Source of the DNA: Bacteroidota bacterium
GTDB lineage: Bacteria > Bacteroidota > Bacteroidia > J057 > JADKCL01
Reading direction: 5' to 3'
NCBI GenBank assembly: GCA_016718825.1
Contig: JADKCL010000067.1
Span: 62,001 to 126,000, forward strand
Length of the DNA: 64,000 nucleotides
In this document: piece by piece, positions 25,231 through 33,812 of the stretch
How positions within the stretch are numbered: position 1 is the stretch's first letter
Layout of the letters: the number at the start of each line of letters is the position of its first letter
Program-made: the position numbers and the translations under genes
The notes under the pieces: model-generated
Seen by the model: only the letters and a program-made list of their open reading frames with translations
Databases searched by the model: none
What the model was told of the DNA's origin: nothing

Positions 25231-26510
25231 TGCAAAAAAGGCTGCCCCATATCTTGGTGATCCTGCTCTTTGGCTTGCTTTTTCTGCCAATGACACAGCT
25301 CGCTTTGAACCTCTTTGACGAGCCGAAGCTGGAGGGTATTGCCAAAACCGCTGTCTCTCCGACGTGGAGATGGAGCGACTGGATGAAGGGTTCCTTCCAA
25401 GACACACTCACAGAATATGCCAATCAGCACTGCGGCTTCCACAGCACGATGGTGCGGCTGAACAACCAATACTACTACACGGTTTTCAATACAGCGATCA
25501 CCAACCATGTGGTGATCGGGAAACAAGGCTACCTATATGACAAAGCCCATATCGCTGCGTATACCGGAAGTGATTTTCTCGGAAATGATTCGATTTTGTC
25601 CCGTGTGGAAGCCATTCGAGATTTGAGAGAGATTTTGGGGAAGAAAGGAATCCGGCTCATGCTGGTTTTGCTGCCCGGGAAAGGGACCGGGGTGCCTGAA
25701 TTTCTCCCGGAGGGTACGCCGCCTGCCGGTCAACAGACGAATTACAAAAGCTATCAGCGTCTCACAGATAGCCTTCAGCTTCCCACATTGGATCTCGTTG
25801 CCTGGTACAAGCGCCAAAAGGATGTTTCGCCATACCCATTGTATCCGTCGGGAGGTATCCATTGGAGTCAATACTGTGCGACGATCGCCGCAGACACATT
25901 ACTCGGGTTCATTGAACAACAAATACAAACGCCCTTGAACCGCTTTGAGATCTCGGAAATAGAATATCCTGCGCAACCAAGAGGCGAGGACGGGGACATT
26001 GACCGTGGCATGAACCTGCTGTTCCCGAATTCTGGCTACCCGATGGCCTACCCAAAAGTCAAATGGAAGGGTATCGATCCCAAATTCAGTGTCATGACGG
26101 TTGGGGACAGCTACTATTTCAAGGCATTCACCGACTTTACTGGTGCGGCCTTCGCCAAATCCAGCTTTTGGTTTTATCACAATGAGCTCCATACGCTCGG
26201 CAACCTGGTCATTCGGTCAAATGATGAAGTAGACATCATACGGGAGATCGAATCCAATGATTTGATCATCCTTTATTGCGCTGACGCCAATCTAAAGCTT
26301 TTCAGTTGGGGATTTGTGGAAGATGCTTTGCGGGCCTATCGCGACCCCGTGCGACGGGAAGCCGAAATTGACGGGATTGTTGCTAACATCCGCAAGGATC
26401 CCAATTGGCTTCAGGTGATTCAGCACTTCGCGGATTCGACGCACCTTCCCTTGGATAGCTTGTTGCGAGCCAATGCAAGCTATGTATTTGAAACCGCGAG
26501 GATCCGGTGA
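25230..26510 (+). CDS. AlgJ/AlgX-like SGNH-type O-acetyltransferase partner
   Basis: Predicted 426-residue protein with one N-terminal membrane segment (about 7-25) and a periplasmic SGNH-hydrolase-like domain. IGKQGYLYDKAHIAAYTG and the Ser strand MTVGDSYYFKAF match the AlgJ/AlgX relatives that accept acetyl groups from an MBOAT protein. In the other catalytic motif the text is GGIHWSQY: the His is present, while the Asp of the AlgX DxH form is replaced by Gly. The ATG at 25230 overlaps the MBOAT stop. Target polymer unknown, since no polysaccharide synthase genes lie next to it. Confidence 0.8.
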   Translation: MQKRLPHILVILLFGLLFLPMTQLALNLFDEPKLEGIAKTAVSPTWRWSDWMKGSFQDTLTEYANQHCGFHSTMVRLNNQYYYTVFNTAITNHVVIGKQGYLYDKAHIAAYTGSDFLGNDSILSRVEAIRDLREILGKKGIRLMLVLLPGKGTGVPEFLPEGTPPAGQQTNYKSYQRLTDSLQLPTLDLVAWYKRQKDVSPYPLYPSGGIHWSQYCATIAADTLLGFIEQQIQTPLNRFEISEIEYPAQPRGEDGDIDRGMNLLFPNSGYPMAYPKVKWKGIDPKFSVMTVGDSYYFKAFTDFTGAAFAKSSFWFYHNELHTLGNLVIRSNDEVDIIREIESNDLIILYCADANLKLFSWGFVEDALRAYRDPVRREAEIDGIVANIRKDPNWLQVIQHFADSTHLPLDSLLRANASYVFETARIR

Positions 26511-26648
26511 GGCGAAGTTGGCAGATATCGATCTCCTGTTTTGTCTGCTGCAAGGGGATTTCCGAAGGAACTGAATTGCCCGAAGCCTTCAAAAATCAGC
26601 GCTTTTTGTAAAATTTATGGTAAAATTGCCGTCTCTCAGCTGATTTGC

Positions 26649-27542
26649 ATGATCCACATCCTCTCTCCATCCGATTTCAAAGACTACGAATTGATCGATT
26701 CCGGCAAGGGCGAGAAGATCGAACGTTTCGGGAAATACACGCTCATCAGACCCGAACCGCAGGCATTGTGGAGTCCTGCATTGCCCGAAACCGAATGGCG
26801 CAAGATGGCCGATGCCAAGTTTGTGCAGGATGGTTCCGCCTCTGGCGACTGGGACCGCTACAACAAAACCATGCCCGACCAATGGGTCATCGGCTACAAC
26901 CACGGCGAAATGAAGCTGCGATTCCGGCTGGGAATGACCCGGTTCAAGCATGTCGGCATTTTTCCTGAGCAGTCCGTGAATTGGGATTTTATTTTTGAGC
27001 GCTGCAAAGCTGCCGCACATGGCGGAAAAGTTCCCAAAGTGCTGAACCTCTTTGCTTACACGGGTGGCGCGAGCCTCGCCGCCAAATCGGGTGGTGCAGA
27101 TGTGATCCACTGCGATTCGATCAAGCAAGTCGTGAATTGGGCCGATGCCAACATGCAATTGAGCAAGCTCGACGGCATTCGTTGGCTGGTGGAGGATGCC
27201 TTCAAATTTGTGTTGCGCGAGGCCAAACGGGGAAATCAATACGATGGCATTATTCTCGATCCACCTGCTTGGGGCCATGGCCCCAAAGGTGAAAAATGGA
27301 AGCTCGAAGACCAAATCGATGAACTCATGGGCCAAGTGGCCGCCATTCTTGCACCGCAAAAGAGCTTTTTGGTGATGAATGCCTATTCGCTGGGTTATTC
27401 GTCCTTGATCTTGGAGAATCTCGGCCGCAGTCATTTCAAGCCTGCCCATACCAAAAACCTCCAAATCGGGGAGCTATGCCTGCCCGAGCGATCCGGCAGG
27501 AAGTTGCCTGCAGGGATTACGATGCGATTGTTTGCAGGGTGA
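26649..27542 (+). CDS. Class I SAM-dependent methyltransferase, RlmI/RlmK-like
   Basis: Predicted 297-residue enzyme of the 23S rRNA cytosine-C5 methyltransferase relatives (Methyltrans_SAM). SAM motif I is VLNLFAYTGGASLAAKSGGA, the acidic strand is DVIHCDSIKQVVNWA, and the catalytic-type motif is IILDPPAWGHGPKG. It lacks the N-terminal PUA domain of E. coli RlmI, as many short relatives do. The RNA target is inferred. I chose the ATG at 26649, as the 36 residues before it in frame look non-coding. Confidence 0.82.
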   Translation: MIHILSPSDFKDYELIDSGKGEKIERFGKYTLIRPEPQALWSPALPETEWRKMADAKFVQDGSASGDWDRYNKTMPDQWVIGYNHGEMKLRFRLGMTRFKHVGIFPEQSVNWDFIFERCKAAAHGGKVPKVLNLFAYTGGASLAAKSGGADVIHCDSIKQVVNWADANMQLSKLDGIRWLVEDAFKFVLREAKRGNQYDGIILDPPAWGHGPKGEKWKLEDQIDELMGQVAAILAPQKSFLVMNAYSLGYSSLILENLGRSHFKPAHTKNLQIGELCLPERSGRKLPAGITMRLFAG

Positions 27543-27575
27543 AACTTGCCTTCTGAAAAACCATAAATTGAATCC

Positions 27576-28196
27576 ATGAACGAACGCCTCCACGGCTGGC
27601 TGGTACTGATCTTCTCCGCTGCATTTTTTGTATTGGACGGATTAATCGTGCTGGGCATCAGTGAATCGCGGCAGGTCGTGGTTTGGGCGAACAGTCTTTC
27701 GCTGGTTTCCGTCGTGGTCGGATTGCATTTCCTTTGGCGAACGGGGATTTATCAGCATTCGCCGCTCTCGAAACTGGCCAACTTTGGATTTGGTTTGGCG
27801 ATTTTGTCCCAGCTGATGCGCATCATGCATTGGCCATTCGCAGACGTTGGCATCCTGCTTTCCTTTGCCGTGAGCCTTGTCGTCTACCTCATCCACTTCT
27901 ATCTCAAAGGCCGCCGGAAACTGGGAGATATTCTCCGAATGCTGGTGATGGTCATCACCTGCGTGATGTTGCCTGCCTCGTTTTTGCATTGGATTTCGCC
28001 GGTGCAGGCCTATTGGGGCGTGATCGGGATCATCGCGTTGGCCATCCTTGAATACCTGCTCAATTCGCATAAGCCGGACGCCACCTACACCGAATACACC
28101 CAAAACAGCAATCCTTCACAGCCTGCAGCTCCCAAGACTGCCGGCTCCCAAGACGAATTGAAACAACGCTATCCGGAATTATTTGACGAGGAATAG
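27576..28196 (+). CDS. GldL-related membrane protein
   Basis: Predicted 206-residue membrane protein with about five hydrophobic segments and a charged C-terminal tail of some 45 residues. The segment FGLAILSQLMRIMHWPFADVG closely resembles the repeated (L/F)KIMHWPGA-type motifs of GldL and related small proteins. GldL itself is part of the T9SS/gliding motor, but no gldK, gldM or gldN is adjacent here, so this is a relative and not necessarily the motor subunit. Confidence 0.65.
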   Translation: MNERLHGWLVLIFSAAFFVLDGLIVLGISESRQVVVWANSLSLVSVVVGLHFLWRTGIYQHSPLSKLANFGFGLAILSQLMRIMHWPFADVGILLSFAVSLVVYLIHFYLKGRRKLGDILRMLVMVITCVMLPASFLHWISPVQAYWGVIGIIALAILEYLLNSHKPDATYTEYTQNSNPSQPAAPKTAGSQDELKQRYPELFDEE

Positions 28197-28286
28197 GAGA
28201 GGTGGCGGCCAAAACGTCTGGATGTCCATTCATTGTAAGGCACGGATATCGCGGCTCGGATCGCATTTTTTCCTAATTTTCCATCC

Positions 28287-29687
28287 ATGAAGCAACTTCT
28301 TTTTCTCGGTATGCTCCTTATCGGAGCGACGTCTTTGGCAAACGGGCAGACCAATTCCGATTCGTTGATGATCCGGAAGTTTTTTGATGCAGAGCTTACC
28401 CAAGGCACTTGCTACGAAAACCTGCGCCACCTCTGCAAGGATGTCGGCCATCGCCTGAGTGGAAGTCCACGTGCAGCAAAAGCCGTCGAATGGGCCTACG
28501 CTACCTTTCAAACGATGGGCTTGGACCGTGTCGAAAAGCAGCCGGTCATGGTGCCACATTGGGTGCGGGGCGAAGCTGACAAGGCGTTCTACAAAGGCAA
28601 AATGGGCAAAGTCACCCCGCCGATTCTCGCCTTGGGCAGTTCGGTCGGGACAGGGAAAAAAGGCATCACAGCGAATGTCGTCGAAGTTTTAAGCTTGGAT
28701 GAAGTCAGAAATATGCCCGAAGGTGCTTTGAAAGGCAAGATTTGCTTCTATAACCGTCCGATGAATGCCAAGGAGCTCGATACCTTTGACGCCTACGGCG
28801 GCTGCGTCGATCAGCGCGGAAGTGGCGCAAAGGAGGCCGCGAAAAAAGGTGCTTTGGCCGTTGTCGTGCGCTCGATGACATTGCAACACGATGACCATCC
28901 GCATACGGGCAATATGGGCTATGAAGAAGGTGTTACCAAAATTCCCGCCGCTGCGATCAGCACCAACGGGGCAGATGCCTTGCACAAACACTTGCAGCAG
29001 GATCCGAATCTTGTTTTTACCCTTAACATGCAATGCCAATCCCTTCCTGATGTACAAAGCCACAATGTGATCGGCGAAATCAAAGGCAGCATGTTCCCTG
29101 ATGAAATTATCACAGTGGGTGGGCACCTCGATTCTTGGGACGTCGGCGAAGGCGCCCATGACGATGGTGCAGGCGTTGTGCAGGCGATGGAGGTCCTGAA
29201 ACTTTTCAAAATGGTCGGCTACCAACCCAAGCGTACGATCAGGGCCGTGGCCTTCATGAACGAAGAAAATGGCATGAAAGGCGGATTGGAATATGCAGCC
29301 CAAGGCAAGGCCAAAGGCGAAAAGCATATTGCAGCCCTGGAAAGCGACCGCGGCGGATTTGCGCCGCGCGGGATTGAAATGCAGGCGAATGCAACCAACA
29401 CCAGCTTTGCCATGCGGTATTTGCCGCTGTTTGTACCTTATATGATGCACAACATCCAGCCCGGCTACGGCGGCGTCGACATCAGTCCGCTGCGGGCGCA
29501 GGGCGCCGGATTGTTTGGCTATCTGCCTGATTCGCAGCGCTATTTTGACTATCATCATGCGGAAACCGACGTTTTTGAGGCGGTGAACCAACGTGAACTG
29601 GAAATGGGTGCTGCCGCCATGGCGGCTTGGATCTACCTCCTGAGCGAATATGGCATGCCCAGCAACGAGGCCTATACTCCCAAATAG
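28287..29687 (+). CDS. Secreted M28 family zinc aminopeptidase/carboxypeptidase Q-like
   Basis: Predicted 466-residue exported peptidase with a signal peptide (about 1-21, ending ANGQ). A PA-type inserted region (about 130-240) is followed by the M28 catalytic domain with the expected zinc ligands: GGHLDSWD (His), HDDGAG (Asp), NEENG (Glu pair), ESDRGG (Asp) and YHHAETD (His). The overall order matches plasma glutamate carboxypeptidase and similar bacterial peptidases. TAATTTTC, one mismatch from the -7 consensus, ends 5 bases before the ATG. Confidence 0.9.
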   Translation: MKQLLFLGMLLIGATSLANGQTNSDSLMIRKFFDAELTQGTCYENLRHLCKDVGHRLSGSPRAAKAVEWAYATFQTMGLDRVEKQPVMVPHWVRGEADKAFYKGKMGKVTPPILALGSSVGTGKKGITANVVEVLSLDEVRNMPEGALKGKICFYNRPMNAKELDTFDAYGGCVDQRGSGAKEAAKKGALAVVVRSMTLQHDDHPHTGNMGYEEGVTKIPAAAISTNGADALHKHLQQDPNLVFTLNMQCQSLPDVQSHNVIGEIKGSMFPDEIITVGGHLDSWDVGEGAHDDGAGVVQAMEVLKLFKMVGYQPKRTIRAVAFMNEENGMKGGLEYAAQGKAKGEKHIAALESDRGGFAPRGIEMQANATNTSFAMRYLPLFVPYMMHNIQPGYGGVDISPLRAQGAGLFGYLPDSQRYFDYHHAETDVFEAVNQRELEMGAAAMAAWIYLLSEYGMPSNEAYTPK

Positions 29688-29786
29688 GAATCGCTGAATT
29701 CTTGGTTTGAAATTAGAACTTGCTTATTCCAAGCGGAATCCCGTAATTTGCAGCGCATTTTCAAAAAAGAAAAACTCGCAAGAAGG

Positions 29787-30524
29787 ATGAAACAATTGAC
29801 TTATGTAATGATCCTAGCGTTGGCTGTACTGTTTGTCGGTTGCGACAAATCAGGCGCTGATGGAGGCGATGCCTCGACGCTCAAGGATAGCAAAGACAGC
29901 GTAAGCTACGCCATCGGCTATGACATCGGCAAAAACTTTGCCACCCAAGGTGTCGAAGTAAACATTGCCGTATTTGCAAAAGCTTTGGAAGAAGGCATCG
30001 CAGGTACCGCACCTAAACTTGATGAGCAAACCTCACGCAACGTGATGATGGCTTATCAGCAGGAGCTTCAAAAGAAGCAACAAGAGAAGCGCGCTGCTGA
30101 AGCTGGCGAAAACATCAAAAAGAGCAACGATTTCCTCGCAGCCAACAAGGCCAATGCAGGTGTCATCGAATTGCCAAGCGGCTTGCAGTACCAAGTCATC
30201 AAAGAAGGAACAGGCAAGCAGCCTACCTTGGATGATCAGGTTACCACCAACTACCACGGTACTTTGATGGATGGTTCTGTGTTTGACAGCTCACGTGAGC
30301 GTGGCGAACCTGCAACTTTCCCATTGAAAGGCGTGATCCAGGCTTGGCAGCAAATCCTTCCGATGATGAAGGAAGGCGCGAGCTACAAAATCTGGTCCCC
30401 ACCCGCACTCGCCTACGGCGAATACGGTTCACCACCCAAAATCGGTCCTAACGTCGCCCTCGTATTCGAGATCGACTTGATCAAAGTCCTCGGCCCAGCC
30501 GACGCAGCTCCAGCCGTACAGTAA
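29787..30524 (+). CDS. FKBP-type peptidyl-prolyl isomerase lipoprotein (FkpA/Mip-like)
   Basis: Predicted 245-residue lipoprotein (LFVGCDK, Cys near residue 19). An N-terminal FKBP_N dimerisation region (about 40-125, VSYAIGYDIGKNFATQG) is followed by an FKBP domain (about 135-235) with VTTNYHGTLMDGSVFDSS and the proline-pocket residues in FPLKGVIQAWQQ and the YGEYGSPPKIGPNVALVFEIDL end. It helps fold exported proteins in the periplasm. The start at 29787 opens the lipoprotein signal. The frame to 29748 uses a non-ATG codon. A terminator follows at 30546-30583. Confidence 0.92.
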   Translation: MKQLTYVMILALAVLFVGCDKSGADGGDASTLKDSKDSVSYAIGYDIGKNFATQGVEVNIAVFAKALEEGIAGTAPKLDEQTSRNVMMAYQQELQKKQQEKRAAEAGENIKKSNDFLAANKANAGVIELPSGLQYQVIKEGTGKQPTLDDQVTTNYHGTLMDGSVFDSSRERGEPATFPLKGVIQAWQQILPMMKEGASYKIWSPPALAYGEYGSPPKIGPNVALVFEIDLIKVLGPADAAPAVQ

Positions 30525-30545
30525 GTACAGCCTACGCTGACAATA

Positions 30546-30583
30546 AAAACTCCCCGGAAGACGTTGTTTTTCGGGGAGTTTTT
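30546..30583 (+). terminator. Terminator of the FKBP gene
   Basis: An 11-bp stem AAAACTCCCCG/CGGGGAGTTTT is followed by T residues, 21 bases after the stop. Confidence 0.85.
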
Positions 30584-30663
30584 GATTTGCGCTGATGGGT
30601 TCTCGTCTTGCATCCATCATCCTTGAGGATTCCCCACAAATTCAAATTATCCTTCATTCAACC

Positions 30664-30963
30664 ATGCTCGCCGAAAAAGATCAGCATCCCACCGCCCAAG
30701 TTGCCCGAATCATCTGCTATATCACCATGGCAACGGTTACCATTGGGGTATTGCTGCTCTACGGGATCTATTTTGACGACTTGTCGGAAACCGAACTTGT
30801 GCAAATCAGCTTCCTTTGGGTGAGCTTGATGGGATTTGGAGTCGGTGGATTGTTGCTTGCCTACAAAGGCGTCGGTGCGGCGATCGGAATTGGTTTAGTG
30901 ATCGCCTTGGCGTTTTTCTTGGCCTTGCAGACGTTTTATTGGACCCTTTGGTCTGCTTTGTAG
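30664..30963 (+). CDS. Small membrane protein of unknown function
   Basis: Predicted 99-residue protein with three hydrophobic segments (about 15-35, 47-67, 72-92) and a polar N-terminus. No family recognised. I used the ATG at 30664, as the upstream frame to 30595 overlaps the region after the terminator. It is alone between two terminators. Confidence 0.6.
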   Translation: MLAEKDQHPTAQVARIICYITMATVTIGVLLLYGIYFDDLSETELVQISFLWVSLMGFGVGGLLLAYKGVGAAIGIGLVIALAFFLALQTFYWTLWSAL

Positions 30964-30968
30964 GTAGC

Positions 30969-31005
30969 AAAAAAACGGCCGACCCATATTGAAACAGGTC
31001 GGCCG
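30969..31005 (-). terminator. Terminator of the SusC/SusD operon
   Basis: On the minus strand a perfect 9-bp stem (CGGCCGACC/GGTCGGCCG) is followed by seven T (A run at 30969-30975), 20 bases after the last gene of the operon. Confidence 0.85.
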
Positions 31006-31024
31006 CAATCCAAATTTCTAAGAC

Positions 31025-31882
31025 TCAATTACAACGGAAGTGATACTGGAAGTATCCATCCACCGCATCGTTGGAGGTGGATACGACCTGTTTCATGATT
31101 TGCAGGTAAACGTAATCCAGCGTCTTGCCAACTGGCAAGTTGAAAATCTTCTCCGGCCAGATACTCCACGTGTACATGGTGCCGTCCTGTGTCATTTTCA
31201 AGTCTGGGTTGTTTCCCACTTGTGAAAGCAAGGAAGGCTTGTATTCAACACCGTCGGTGTCATAGGCGCGTGCATAGACATACAAGTCCCCTGGATTTTG
31301 CATCGAGACTTTCTCCTCGAGGCTATTGTCATAGCGCAAAGAGAAGATGTCGTCTTGGCGCAAGGCAACGGAGTCGCCATCTTGCACATCAGGAAAGGAA
31401 AACACCTTCCTTACAAGCGGCCCTGGCGGATTGACTTCAACGCTCAAGTCCTCAGTTTTCCATTCGTTTCCGGCAGCACTGCAATCGCCGCCGCCGCCGC
31501 CATCCAATGCCTTTGCAAGGAAGAAGATGTCGTTGTCATAGACATCTTGGGCTGAAACACCATAAAAATCAGTCGGCAAAATGGTGATGCTCCAGATATC
31601 CGGGCTTTCATTGACGAAGGCATGATCCGTGTTGCTTGCGCTCCAAGTGCCATTTCCGCCCACAGGGTCCACCGGCTTCCACGTCCACATGTAGAGCGGA
31701 CCGGGATAACCGACGAGTCGGCTGCAATCCATTTTGGTCAAGTCGATGTAGATCTTGACCGAATCTGAAGGACTTGTCACCACCGCGGGCTCGGTCCAGA
31801 CTTTTTGTGCCCATGCAGTTTGCAGCAAGAGGCCCAGCAACATGCCAGCAAATACGATTGTCTTTTTCATCATTGCCTCCAT
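31025..31882 (-). CDS. Exported protein at the end of the SusC/SusD operon
   Basis: Predicted 285-residue exported protein with a signal peptide ending TAWAQ. The mature part is beta-rich and has two similar halves with the pattern MWTWKP/YTWSIWPE and (T/S)ILPTDFYG/IFNLPVG, reminiscent of the tandem domains in SusE/SusF-type or PKD-like surface proteins. I cannot assign it firmly. It is the fourth gene of the operon and its ATG overlaps the previous stop (TAATG). In-frame Met codons a few residues later would also fit the signal peptide. Presumably it is surface-located and helps bind the operon's substrate. Confidence 0.7.
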   Translation of the reverse strand: MEAMMKKTIVFAGMLLGLLLQTAWAQKVWTEPAVVTSPSDSVKIYIDLTKMDCSRLVGYPGPLYMWTWKPVDPVGGNGTWSASNTDHAFVNESPDIWSITILPTDFYGVSAQDVYDNDIFFLAKALDGGGGGDCSAAGNEWKTEDLSVEVNPPGPLVRKVFSFPDVQDGDSVALRQDDIFSLRYDNSLEEKVSMQNPGDLYVYARAYDTDGVEYKPSLLSQVGNNPDLKMTQDGTMYTWSIWPEKIFNLPVGKTLDYVYLQIMKQVVSTSNDAVDGYFQYHFRCN

Positions 31883-32361
31883 TAGTTACGTGCAAACTTG
31901 AATTGATAGATCACCGAAACCGTCGTGCCGCAGGAGCGCTCATACTGCACCTCCAAAAATTCGTCTTGCGGGCGAATGGTATGCAGCAACTTCAGATCGT
32001 ACTGTGCGGTACCGTTGTTCATTGTGATCAAGGTCGGATAGTCGACATTGTCAAATGCCCACGAGCCTGCATTGCCGAGATAGTTGGGGCCGTCTTGCGG
32101 CACAAACGTATACGTCAATGCGTCTTTGTCAAAGCTGATCGTCGGAGCGCCGCCACCAGTAAAGACACTTGTGATGTCGAGGCTGTTGCCACTGCCGATC
32201 ACAAACGGATCGATTTGGATCACCTCGGAAAGCGTAAACGTACCGTTGATCCCATCGAGCTTGCTCCCCGGAGGGTCCAAGACCAGATCTTCTGGCTTAC
32301 AGGCTGCCAAACCGACGCCGAGCAAAAGCAAAAGCGTCCAAAACTTGATTCTGCCTTTCAT
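31882..32361 (-). CDS. Small lipoprotein of the SusC/SusD operon
   Basis: Predicted 159-residue lipoprotein (LLLLGVGLAACKPEDL, Cys near residue 21). The remainder is a compact beta-rich domain with LNGTFTLSEV-like text (here INGTFTLSEVIQID) and a late NGTAQYDLKLLHTIRPQ, similar in type to lipocalin-like DUF5004 proteins seen in sus operons. No precise family call is made. The ATG at 32361 is used since the longer frame begins with TTG. The gap to susD is 46 bases. Confidence 0.65.
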   Translation of the reverse strand: MKGRIKFWTLLLLLGVGLAACKPEDLVLDPPGSKLDGINGTFTLSEVIQIDPFVIGSGNSLDITSVFTGGGAPTISFDKDALTYTFVPQDGPNYLGNAGSWAFDNVDYPTLITMNNGTAQYDLKLLHTIRPQDEFLEVQYERSCGTTVSVIYQFKFARN

Positions 32362-32407
32362 ATTCTTTCTTTTCAAGCTAAAAAGTTAGCGAAATCAATG
32401 ATCAATT

Positions 32408-33799
32408 TCAATTGCATCCCCCTTCAGGATTCAGGGCGATGGTCGGGTTGCCGGAGCGTTCCTCATCGGGAAGTTGCACCATCATGCCATTGCAGTCCCA
32501 AGGAGAACCGTTGATGAGCAATGCCGGACTGTCATGAACGCCCTGCCTGCGCAGGTCGTGGAAGCGGTAGCCTTCGCCGACCATTTCCAAACGACGCTCG
32601 TTGCGGATGATGATTTTGAGCGAAGCATCATCCAAGCCCGGTGTCACATCGGCCAAGCCTGCACGGTTGCGGATGGCGTTCACGTCGTCTTCAGCCTGTG
32701 CGAGGTTGCCCAATTCGGCAGCGGATTCCGCGCGGATGAGCAACATCTCCGCAAGGTGGAGGAGCGGGACATTGAACCAAGTCTCATTGAAGCGGGTAAG
32801 CAGGACCAATTCGTTGGTTTGACCAGCATTGGCGAGTACGTAGTAGCTCTTGCCACGCAAGTCGTTGGTGTCGGCGGTGGCGGTGAGGTACAATTCATTC
32901 GAGATGCGACCCGAAGGCGGATTGGAGAGATTGGTCGAACGGTAAATTCCACCCAACTCTGCACCCGAATTGTTCAACGAACCCGTGCTGATCAGATTGA
33001 AGATGTTTTCAGTGTTGATGTTGGAGGTAAATCGTCCCATCACACTGCTGTCCAAGACAAATCCGCCGCCGCTGATGACTTCGTTGGAGTAGTCGTAGGC
33101 AGCCTGGAAATCATTCATCTGGAAATGAACCCTTGCCAAGTAGGCTTTTACCGCCCAAGAGGTTGCGTAGCCGCCATTGTTGGCTGGCAACACATCCTTG
33201 GCATCTTCCAAATCTGACAGGATCTGAGCATAGACTTCCCCGACCGTGGCACGTGGGAGTGCCTCTTGGCTCGCTTGAATGCGCAATGGAATCCCGTCAT
33301 GCGAGTTGTCGCTCGTGAAGCCGTAAGGATTGGCAAACATGCGCACCAATTCGAAGTGGCCGACAGCGCGCAGGAATTTCGCTTCTGCAGTCGTCCTGGC
33401 CTTTTGGTCGGCGCTCAAGTCGGCAACCAGATCCATGTTTTCCAGCAGCACATTGCAGCGGTAGATCATGATATAGGGTTCGCTCCACATGTCGCGGGTC
33501 TCTTGGTTGAAGATGCCCGTGTTGTGTGCGTAGTAGCTGAGCCAGTTGCCCGACAGCGAACGGCCGTCGCGGTCATCGCCCATCAGATCAGAGAGGTTGC
33601 GGATTTTGCCACCCATGAACTTGGCGGAGCGCAACACGTCGTAGCAGCTGTTGAGCAAGAGTTGCACGTCGCCCGGTGTTTTGAGCGCGTCTTCTGTCGG
33701 AATTTCACCCTCCGGTGGAATCTCCAGAAATTTCTCGCAGGAGGTCGCCCCGATCAAGAGCATGAGGCAAAGCAGGATATTAATGCTGAGTTGTTTCAT
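32408..33799 (-). CDS. SusD/RagB family nutrient-binding lipoprotein
   Basis: Predicted 463-residue outer-membrane lipoprotein (LLIGATSCEKFLEIPPEG, lipidated Cys near residue 21). Typical features are the N-terminal TEDALKTPGDVQLLLNSCY, the helical AKFLRAVGHFELVRMFANPYG, and the C-terminal LLHLAEMLLIRAESAAELG and IRNERRLEMVGEGYRFHDLRR. It forms the lid over the SusC barrel and captures the substrate. It starts 13 bases after the susC stop. The ligand class cannot be deduced, since no glycosidase or peptidase gene is in the operon. Confidence 0.95.
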   Translation of the reverse strand: MKQLSINILLCLMLLIGATSCEKFLEIPPEGEIPTEDALKTPGDVQLLLNSCYDVLRSAKFMGGKIRNLSDLMGDDRDGRSLSGNWLSYYAHNTGIFNQETRDMWSEPYIMIYRCNVLLENMDLVADLSADQKARTTAEAKFLRAVGHFELVRMFANPYGFTSDNSHDGIPLRIQASQEALPRATVGEVYAQILSDLEDAKDVLPANNGGYATSWAVKAYLARVHFQMNDFQAAYDYSNEVISGGGFVLDSSVMGRFTSNINTENIFNLISTGSLNNSGAELGGIYRSTNLSNPPSGRISNELYLTATADTNDLRGKSYYVLANAGQTNELVLLTRFNETWFNVPLLHLAEMLLIRAESAAELGNLAQAEDDVNAIRNRAGLADVTPGLDDASLKIIIRNERRLEMVGEGYRFHDLRRQGVHDSPALLINGSPWDCNGMMVQLPDEERSGNPTIALNPEGGCN

Positions 33800-33812
33800 T
33801 GTCTTGTGGGAA

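Noticed and set aside
28689..29591. 300-codon minus-strand frame opposite the M28 peptidase gene
   Set aside because: The plus strand carries all five zinc ligands of M28, so the antisense frame is a shadow.
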